Origin: Pseudoalteromonas sp. BSi20652 | GTDB lineage: Bacteria; Pseudomonadota; Gammaproteobacteria; Enterobacterales; Alteromonadaceae | Direction of reading: 5' to 3' | DNA: 32,532 bases | NCBI RefSeq assembly: GCF_000239855.1 | Contig: NZ_BADT01000081.1 | Location: 1 to 32,532, forward strand | Part shown: piece by piece, positions 26,582 through 32,532 of the stretch | Layout: the number at the start of each line of letters is the position of its first letter | Numbering within the stretch: position 1 is the stretch's first letter | Position numbers and translations under genes: made by a program | Notes under the pieces: generated by a model | What the model saw: only the letters and a program-made list of their open reading frames with translations | What the model was told of the DNA's origin: nothing | The model's database searches: none

Positions 26582-27622
26582 CTACGCTTCGTAAAACAAT
26601 TCAGAGGTTGCTTTGTCGGCTACTTGCGATGAAAGCGAGGCTTCTACTGCTTCGTCTGAATAGTCGTGACGCTTTTCTGGGTTCATGCCTAATTTTTTAA
26701 TTAGGTTCATATCAGCATCAGCGTCTGGGTTTTCGGTCGTAAGGAGTTTATCACCATAAAATATTGAGTTAGCGCCTGCAAAAAAGCACATAGATTGCAT
26801 TTGCTCGTTCATGGCGTTACGCCCTGCCGATAAACGCACATAACTGTGTGGCATCATAATGCGTGCTGTTGCAATGGTACGTATAAATTCAAAGTGATCT
26901 AAATCGTCTGCGTTTTCAAGCGGTGTGCCTTTAACTTTAACCAGCATATTAATTGGCACGCTTTCTGGCTGTTGTGGCAAATTAGCTAGCTGCATCAGTA
27001 GCCCATAACGGTCGCTTGCTTGCTCGCCCATACCGACTATTCCGCCTGAGCATACTTTCATACCGGCATCGCGTACGTGGTCAATGGTATTTAATCTATC
27101 TTGGAATGTACGGGTTGATATAATTTGCTCGTAATACTCAGGTGACGTGTCAAGGTTATGGTTATAGTAATCAAGCCCTGCGTCTCGAAGCTCATGGGCT
27201 TTTTCGTTTGTGAGTTTACCTAGCGTCATACAGGTCTCTAACCCTAGCTCTTTTACTTCTTTAACCATTTGCGAAATGTATGGCATATCTCTGTCTTTTG
27301 GATCAGACCATGCTGCGCCCATACAAAAACGGGTCGCGCCTTTTTGTTTTGCAAGGCGTGCTTGCTCTACTACTTTTTCTACTTCTATTAAGCGTTCGCG
27401 TTCTAAATCAGTTCTGTAATGGCCCGACTGCGGGCAGTACTTACAATCTTCAGGGCAAGCGCCTGTTTTAATTGATAACAACGTAGAAATTTGCACTTCA
27501 TTTGGGTTGAAGTTAGCACGGTGAACCGATGCGGCTTTAAACAGTAAATCGTTAAATGGCATTTCAAATAATGCTTTAACTTCAGCGTGGGTCCAATTGT
27601 GACGAACAGGTGCAAGTTCCAT
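26582..27622 (-). CDS. bioB: Biotin synthase
   Basis: Radical-SAM enzyme that inserts sulfur into dethiobiotin. A 346-residue protein. The radical cluster motif [12 protein letters not shown] gives Cys56, Cys60 and Cys63; other cysteines (FCMGAAW, TCMTLGK) and [13 protein letters not shown] match the [2Fe-2S] and substrate regions of E. coli BioB. AGAGAG lies five bases before the ATG. First gene of the minus-strand operon, divergent from bioA across a 93-base control region. Confidence 0.97.
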   Translation of the reverse strand: MELAPVRHNWTHAEVKALFEMPFNDLLFKAASVHRANFNPNEVQISTLLSIKTGACPEDCKYCPQSGHYRTDLERERLIEVEKVVEQARLAKQKGATRFCMGAAWSDPKDRDMPYISQMVKEVKELGLETCMTLGKLTNEKAHELRDAGLDYYNHNLDTSPEYYEQIISTRTFQDRLNTIDHVRDAGMKVCSGGIVGMGEQASDRYGLLMQLANLPQQPESVPINMLVKVKGTPLENADDLDHFEFIRTIATARIMMPHSYVRLSAGRNAMNEQMQSMCFFAGANSIFYGDKLLTTENPDADADMNLIKKLGMNPEKRHDYSDEAVEASLSSQVADKATSELFYEA

Positions 27623-27660
27623 AATACTCTCTTATTTTTTCTCAACGGTGATATTGGCTT

Positions 27661-27715
27661 AGTCTACGAGTTGAAGTACCATTGTCAACGAAGCCCACCA
27701 AGTTAAAGTTTACAT
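27661..27715. promoter_or_regulatory. Divergent bio promoters and BirA-type operator
   Basis: TTGTCAACG (27682-27690) and AGTTTACAT (27707-27715), separated by 16 bases, match the BirA half-sites TTGTAAACC / GGTTTACAA at seven of nine positions each. The bioB promoter (minus strand) has TTGACA at 27688-27683 and TAGACT at 27666-27661, 16 bases apart, so its -35 lies in the left half-site. A plus-strand promoter for bioA (TTGGCT 27655-27660, TACCAT about 27678) would start inside the operator. This is the E. coli-type arrangement, where biotinyl-AMP-loaded BirA represses both directions. The right half-site touches the bioA ATG. Confidence 0.7.
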
Positions 27716-29017
27716 ATGACTAAAAAGAATACGATTGACCTTGATTTTGATCGTGAGCACATTTGGCATCCATATACATCTATGACTAAGCCAATTCCGG
27801 TATACCCCGTTACACATGCCAATCACAACATTATTCACCTCGAAACTGGCGAGCAATTGGTTGATGGTATGGCCTCGTGGTGGAGCGCAATACATGGCTA
27901 TAACCACCCTGTTATAAATAACGCCATGATTGAGCAAATTAATAACATGAGCCACATTATGTTTGGCGGTATTACGCATAACAGCGCGGTAGAGCTGTGC
28001 AAAAAAATAGTAAATATAACGCCGCCTAGTTTAACTAAAGTGTTTTTAGCCGACAGCGGCTCGGTAAGTGTTGAAGTAGCGATAAAAATGGCGCTGCAAT
28101 ATTGGTTAAGCCAAGGCATTACAACAAAACAAAAACTAATGACGCCTTACAAGGGCTACCATGGCGACACCTTTGCAGCCATGAGCGTATGCGACCCCGT
28201 TAACTCAATGCATAGTTTATATAGCGGCTTTTTACCTGAGCATGTTTTTGTACCTGCACCGGTTAGTCAATTTGGGAGCGAGTTTAACCAAGCAGAAGCC
28301 CAAGAGCTTGAACAATACTTTAAAGCAAACAACAGCCAAGTAGCCGCCTTTATAATTGAGCCTATAGTACAAAACGCAGGAGGTATGAACTTTTATCATC
28401 CTGATTATTTAGCATGCGTGCGTAAATTGTGCACCCAATATAACGTATTGCTTATTTGCGACGAAATAGCCACAGGCTTTGGCCGTACAGGTAAATTATT
28501 TGCGGTAGAGCACGCCAATATAGAGCCCGATATAATGTGTATTGGTAAAGCATTAACTGGTGGCTCAATGACGTTATCGGCCACAATAACTAGCGATAAA
28601 ATAGCCATTGGCATAAGCGAAGGTGAAGCGGGTGTTTTAATGCATGGCCCTACTTTTATGGGTAATCCGCTTGCTTGTGCAGCGGCCTGCGCAAGTATTG
28701 ATTTGTTACTTGAGCAAAACTGGCAACAACGAATAAAGCAGCTAAACACCCAACTACAACAACTTAACAAATGCAGTGAGCTACAGGCTGTTGCCAATGT
28801 GCGTATTTTAGGCGCAATAGGTGTTGTTGAACTAAACGATACTGCTGGAAATGTAGATGTTGCAAAAATTCAGGCTTATTTTGTAAAAAAAGGCGTGTGG
28901 ATCCGCCCTTTCGGTAAACTAATTTACCTAATGCCACCGTATATAAGTGACGAGGCAAGTATAAAAACACTCTGTGATGCCATTTATAACGCCATTAAAG
29001 GCAAGCATTACACTTAA
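27716..29017 (+). CDS. bioA: Adenosylmethionine-8-amino-7-oxononanoate aminotransferase
   Basis: PLP aminotransferase making 7,8-diaminopelargonate with S-adenosylmethionine as amino donor. A 433-residue protein. IWHPYTSMTKPIPVYP, MASWWSAIHGYNHP and SHIMFGGITH are close to E. coli BioA. The pyridoxal region is ICDEIATGFGRTGK, with the Schiff-base lysine in IGKALTGG (Lys278). The start is the ATG directly after the operator half-site; it agrees with the E. coli N-terminus, although no good Shine-Dalgarno sequence is seen. It is transcribed alone, opposite to bioBFCD. Confidence 0.96.
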   Translation: MTKKNTIDLDFDREHIWHPYTSMTKPIPVYPVTHANHNIIHLETGEQLVDGMASWWSAIHGYNHPVINNAMIEQINNMSHIMFGGITHNSAVELCKKIVNITPPSLTKVFLADSGSVSVEVAIKMALQYWLSQGITTKQKLMTPYKGYHGDTFAAMSVCDPVNSMHSLYSGFLPEHVFVPAPVSQFGSEFNQAEAQELEQYFKANNSQVAAFIIEPIVQNAGGMNFYHPDYLACVRKLCTQYNVLLICDEIATGFGRTGKLFAVEHANIEPDIMCIGKALTGGSMTLSATITSDKIAIGISEGEAGVLMHGPTFMGNPLACAAACASIDLLLEQNWQQRIKQLNTQLQQLNKCSELQAVANVRILGAIGVVELNDTAGNVDVAKIQAYFVKKGVWIRPFGKLIYLMPPYISDEASIKTLCDAIYNAIKGKHYT

Positions 29018-29106
29018 TAACGGCTCTCAATACAGATAATAGTGCTATTTACTGTAACCTACCGCTACATTTAGTGTTTTTTATCTATTAAGCGAGTTTG
29101 TGGTTA

Positions 29107-29151
29107 TTGATCTCGTTAACTATTATCTATATGATAATGTCTATCATTTAC
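29107..29151 (+). promoter_or_regulatory. Sigma-70 promoter overlapped by a Fur box
   Basis: TTGATC (29107-29112), a 17-base spacer, and TATGAT (29130-29135). The 19 bases 29133-29151 (GATAATGTCTATCATTTAC) match the Fur consensus at 14 positions and contain the dyad TGATA-ATGTC-TATCA. The box covers the -10 and the expected transcript start, so iron-loaded Fur should repress the downstream iron-uptake genes. Confidence 0.8.
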
Positions 29152-29176
29152 AATTACCTTTTCGGACTACTTTGTT

Positions 29177-29989
29177 ATGAAATTATTATTTAATCCAGCC
29201 AAAATTTTTGGTGCAAGCCTTTTACTCGCCTCTGCGTTTATGGCTCAACCTGTTCTCGCTAACGGTCCTATTGGCGAGCATGTTAATCATCTTCAAGAAA
29301 ACCTTAAAAGTTACGCAGAAGAAGTAGAATGGATGGTAGGCAAAGTTGATACCATGGTAAGCGACTACGATACTAAAGGCGCAAAATCTGTAGAAACTGA
29401 TGATTTAATTGAGTATTGGGAATCAGTAAAATTTCATAGCGCAATAGAAACTAACTTTGTACCGGTTTACGCTTCAATTTGGCAAGGTCTTTATGGCGTA
29501 AAAATGGCTATAGATAATAAGCAACCTGCAAAAGAAGTTCGTAAACAACAAAAAGCGATGAACATAGCATTGTGGCAAGGGCTAGGCGCTGTTAAGCTTG
29601 CTGCAAAATTCCAGCAAAAAGGCTTGTTAAACACTGTAAAAGCAACCGCGACTAACCAAATGACACAAAGCGCCACAATTGACGAAATTAAACATAAATT
29701 AGACCGTGTAGTTGCTAAATTTGCAGAGCGTTTACAAGACGAAGCTACCGCCATTGTTCATGATACTTACCTGCACCTGTTTGAAGGCATAGAAGGTACA
29801 CTTATTGAGCAAGATGCTAACTTAGTTGAAGTGCTAGAAAAAGACTTTAACGTAACACTCCCACAAGCAATTGCAAATGATAAAAGTGTAGACGAAGTTC
29901 GCGATGTGATCAGTGATATGCAAACAAAATTAGACCGCGCTAAGGTGTTAATAGAAAAAGCCGAAAAAACGCGTAAGGATGTATTTTAA
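29177..29989 (+). CDS. Iron-regulated periplasmic protein of unknown function
   Basis: A 270-residue protein with a signal peptide (cleavage near VLA-NGPIG). The mature part is almost all helical, rich in Lys, Glu and Asp, with possible metal-binding residues (EYWESVKFHSAIETNF, ATAIVHDTYLHLFEGIEG). I do not recognise a named family with confidence. It is the first gene after the Fur box and abuts the ferric-iron binding protein gene directly, so it is very probably an accessory of iron uptake, for example an iron-binding helper. Confidence 0.75.
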   Translation: MKLLFNPAKIFGASLLLASAFMAQPVLANGPIGEHVNHLQENLKSYAEEVEWMVGKVDTMVSDYDTKGAKSVETDDLIEYWESVKFHSAIETNFVPVYASIWQGLYGVKMAIDNKQPAKEVRKQQKAMNIALWQGLGAVKLAAKFQQKGLLNTVKATATNQMTQSATIDEIKHKLDRVVAKFAERLQDEATAIVHDTYLHLFEGIEGTLIEQDANLVEVLEKDFNVTLPQAIANDKSVDEVRDVISDMQTKLDRAKVLIEKAEKTRKDVF

Positions 29990-31030
29990 GTGAAGCGTAG
30001 GACCTTTATTCAAGGCCTAGCTGCGTTAGGGGTTGTTGGCTCATTGCCACTGCCTCTTTCTCGTGCGCTAGCCGCCGATATAGCAAACCCTGTTTCTGTT
30101 GATGATTTACCAAAGCTTAAAGGCGAGTTAACCCTTTATTTAGGACGAGGCGAAGGTGGTTTGTATGAAAACGTATTGCAAGCAATCCAGAAAAAAAATC
30201 CAGACTTTAAACTCGGTATACGCCGAGGTCCTACTGCTGCTTTAGCAAATACTATTGTTGCTGAAGCGAAAGCCGGCGTTCGCCGCGCTGATTTATTTTG
30301 GGCTGTTGATTCAGGCGCTATTGGTTTAGTAACCGATGCTGGCCTTGCACAACCTATCCCAAGTGATTTATCTGCTCAGTTACAACCACAATTTAGATAT
30401 AAAGAGTGGGCACCAGTAACTGGCCGTATTCGCACATTACCGTATAACACGTCGCGTTTAACTAAAGATCAAATTCCAACAAGTATTATGGACATTGCCG
30501 AGAGCGATTTAAGGATTGGTTGGGCGCCCGCCTACGCTTCTTTTCAATCGTTTGTAACCGCAATGCGAATTTTAGAAGGCGATGACAAAACCGCTAAGTG
30601 GCTTAAAAAGATTCAAAAACGTGCTAAAACATACGCCGGTGAATTAGGTGTTGTTATGGGCGTTGAACGCGGTGAAGTTGATATTGGTTTTGCCAATCAT
30701 TATTACACTTTGCGTTTAAAATCAGGTAAGCCTGATGCCAAGCTAGATTTAGCATTTACACAAAATGATGCTGGCTGTTTAGTCAATGCATCGGGTGTAT
30801 TAGCGCTTAACGACGATCCGCTTGCTACTAACTTTATGCGTTACTTACTAAGTAAAGAAGTACAAGGTTACTTAGCCAGTGAAGCGTACGAAATTCCACT
30901 AGTAAATGGTATAGCCCAGCCTGAGGGTTTACCGTCACTTGCTAATATTTCTCCTCCTAAAGTAGATTTAACACAACTTGCTGATTTGCGCCCTACTATA
31001 GATTTAATGCGAAGCAGTGGCGTGTTGTAA
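29990..31030 (+). CDS. fbpA: Ferric-iron ABC transporter, Tat-exported binding protein
   Basis: Periplasmic Fe3+-binding protein of the FbpA/FutA/IdiA class, 346 residues. The start is a GTG immediately after the previous stop, with AAGGA about ten bases upstream. The N-terminus KRRTFIQGLAALG is a twin-arginine signal, with cleavage near ALA-ADI. The paired tyrosine iron ligands are seen as ANHYYTLRL (Tyr238, Tyr239), and the family's C-terminal part is seen as VQGYLASEAYEIPLVNG. Tat export implies folding before export. The stop overlaps the permease start (TAATG). Confidence 0.93.
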   Translation: MKRRTFIQGLAALGVVGSLPLPLSRALAADIANPVSVDDLPKLKGELTLYLGRGEGGLYENVLQAIQKKNPDFKLGIRRGPTAALANTIVAEAKAGVRRADLFWAVDSGAIGLVTDAGLAQPIPSDLSAQLQPQFRYKEWAPVTGRIRTLPYNTSRLTKDQIPTSIMDIAESDLRIGWAPAYASFQSFVTAMRILEGDDKTAKWLKKIQKRAKTYAGELGVVMGVERGEVDIGFANHYYTLRLKSGKPDAKLDLAFTQNDAGCLVNASGVLALNDDPLATNFMRYLLSKEVQGYLASEAYEIPLVNGIAQPEGLPSLANISPPKVDLTQLADLRPTIDLMRSSGVL

Positions 31031-32529
31031 TGCGGCTACCTGTATCATACCCAATAGCGCTGCTTGCAGCGCTTATTACGCTTACACCTGTTTTGATTTT
31101 AATGGTGCTTGCCAGCGATTCAAGCTCAGTATTTGACAGTCATAATATTAAAGTTTTAGGTAACACGTTATCCTTAATGGGTTTAACGGTACTCGGCTCT
31201 ATTTTAATTGGTGTGCCACTGGCGTTTATTAGTGCGTATGTGCACTTACCATTTAAAAAACTATGGCTGGTTATATTTGCAGCACCGCTGGCAATTCCTA
31301 GTTATATCGGTGCGTTTACACTTTATGCTGCGTTTGGTCCTGGAGGTGAAATAAATACCTTTACTGGAATAGAACCCCCGTCAATGTATGGTTTAACGGG
31401 TGCTGCAATTGTAATGACGCTGTATACCTTCCCGTTTGTAATGATGACAACCCGCTCCTCCTTACTGAGCCTTGACGCGAGCATGGTTAACGCAGCGCGT
31501 ACGCTAGGTATGTCTATGACACAAAGCGTATTTAAAGTTATATTACCGCGCGTAGTTAATGGCATAGCGGCAGGTTCTTTATTAGTAGCGCTTTATACAC
31601 TCTCTGATTTTGGTACTCCAGCGATGATGCGCCTAGATACGTTTACCCGCGTAATTTACGTTGAATACAATGCCTTTGCTTTAGGGCGCGCAGCGATGCT
31701 CTCCTTGCAATTATTAGTCATTGTTGGGTTTTTATTATTACTGGAATCACAAATAAAAACAGCGAGCGAAAAACAAGGTCGCCCATTAGTTTTATTTCCT
31801 AAAAATGGCAACTAAGTGCAATGTTTATAACCTTTGCCCCCATATTGCTATTAGCGATTGGCTTACCGCTTGCTATATTTTCGCTTTGGTTATCACGAGA
31901 TGGTTTAAGTTCTTTCGATTTTAGTATTGCGTGGAATTCAACATATGCATCGCTTATTGCCGCTATAGTAACCGTTATTGTTGCAATACCGGTTGCACAT
32001 GCAGCACTTAGTGGTAAAACGGGCAAAATAATGGAACGAGTCACTTATTTTGGTTTTGGCATCCCGGGTATAGTAATGGGTACTGCCCTTGTTTACGGTG
32101 GCTTGCAATTGCCTTTTTTATACCAAACACTGGGGTTGCTTATTATTGCTTACATGCTGCGATTTTTACCTCTTGCTGTGGGCTCTGTTAGAACAAGCAC
32201 CGAACACTTAGATCCAAGCCTAGTAAAATCTGCTCGCGTATTAGGGGCAAGCCCACGTGAAGTATTTACTCGTATAACATTGCCTTTAACTATGCGTGGT
32301 ATTATTGCTGGTGCAGCACTGGTGTTTTTAGAGTCAATGCGCGAACTAGAAGCCACGCTGCTACTTGGCCCAACAGGGTTTGAAACCCTCTCTACTTATT
32401 TATGGCGTGTATACGAAGCGGGCTATTTTTGGTCGTGCCGCTATCCCTGGATTACTGTTAGTAGTGATATCTGCCTGCGGGTTAGCTATTATGATGTCTG
32501 GCGAAAAACGCAACCAGTTTGAACATTAA
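31030..32529 (+). CDS. fbpB: Ferric-iron ABC transporter permease, two apparent frameshifts
   Basis: Inner-membrane permease of the FbpB type, in which two ABC permease halves are fused. As given, it breaks twice. At 31801-31805 one more A would turn ...FPKNGN-stop into FPKKWQLSAMFITFAP, joining the halves. At 32426-32430 one T fewer gives AGYFGRAAIPGLLL and a natural end, NQFEH, at 32529. The repaired protein has about 499 residues, normal for the family. Each half carries its cytoplasmic EAA loop: NAARTLGMSMTQSVFKVILP and KSARVLGASPREVFTRITLP. The last bases of the window (TAAGGA) look like the ribosome site of the next gene, probably the ATPase fbpC. Confidence 0.88.
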
Positions 32530-32532
32530 GGA

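Noticed and set aside
27710-27979. Minus-strand ORF overlapping the start of bioA and the BirA operator
   Set aside because: Lies antisense to well-conserved bioA codons; a shadow frame.
31030-32522. Two separate permease subunits
   Set aside because: FbpB-type permeases are single fused proteins; adding one A at 31801-31805 joins the two frames with a natural linker, so two genes are unlikely.
1-32532. CRISPR arrays, tRNA or rRNA genes, integrases
   Set aside because: I looked for regularly spaced repeats, cloverleaf-like sequences with CCA ends and recombinase motifs and saw none; a tRNA scan would settle the tRNA question.

Overview
The window (about 39-40% G+C by eye) looks like chromosomal DNA of a marine gammaproteobacterium, most likely Pseudoalteromonas or a close relative. 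The evidence is protein-level resemblance to gammaproteobacterial families: a YbiT-type ABC-F protein, HtpX, a divergent bioA/bioBFCD locus, a long zinc-type GloA and an FbpAB-type iron transporter. The assignment is from recall, not from a search.

Layout. Positions 1-5700 hold single housekeeping genes: ybiT, a membrane-anchored esterase, a GNAT acetyltransferase, a small hypothetical protein, a cytochrome b561 and an exported MsrA. At 6132-8800 an orphan asparagine-synthetase-like gene is followed by about 1 kb holding remnants of up to three decayed genes. Positions 8832-12157 form a tight three-gene operon: an outer-membrane barrel, a short PstS-like periplasmic protein, and a membrane diguanylate cyclase broken in an eight-A run. 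Positions 12226-18187 are accessory: four small or medium membrane proteins, a pair of 65-bp direct repeats, a REP-like element, a frameshifted OLD-family ATPase/TOPRIM nuclease, and a cold-shock-domain/TM/Excalibur fusion. Then come gloA, a UhpA/UhpB-like two-component pair with a MASE1 sensor, an unknown protein, a frameshifted zinc-ribbon membrane protein, and htpX with a pair of palindromes upstream. Positions 23834-29017 are the biotin locus with a BirA-type operator between bioB and bioA. The right end is a Fur-box-controlled operon: a periplasmic protein of unknown function, a Tat-exported ferric-iron binding protein, and its permease, which runs almost to the window edge.

Five breaks in otherwise convincing genes (diguanylate cyclase, OLD nuclease, zinc-ribbon protein, and two in fbpB) are each repaired by one base in a short A or T run. 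That pattern points to homopolymer errors in the assembly at least as strongly as to real decay, so the split genes should be read as probably single genes. The remnants at 7843-8708 differ: they have internal stops and no starts.

The most interesting biology is the outer-membrane/periplasm/inner-membrane c-di-GMP module, the probable AUU start of ybiT, the paired TGACA-N5-TGTCA palindromes before htpX, the repeat-rich setting of the OLD nuclease, and the dnaX-like slippery heptamer at the diguanylate cyclase break.
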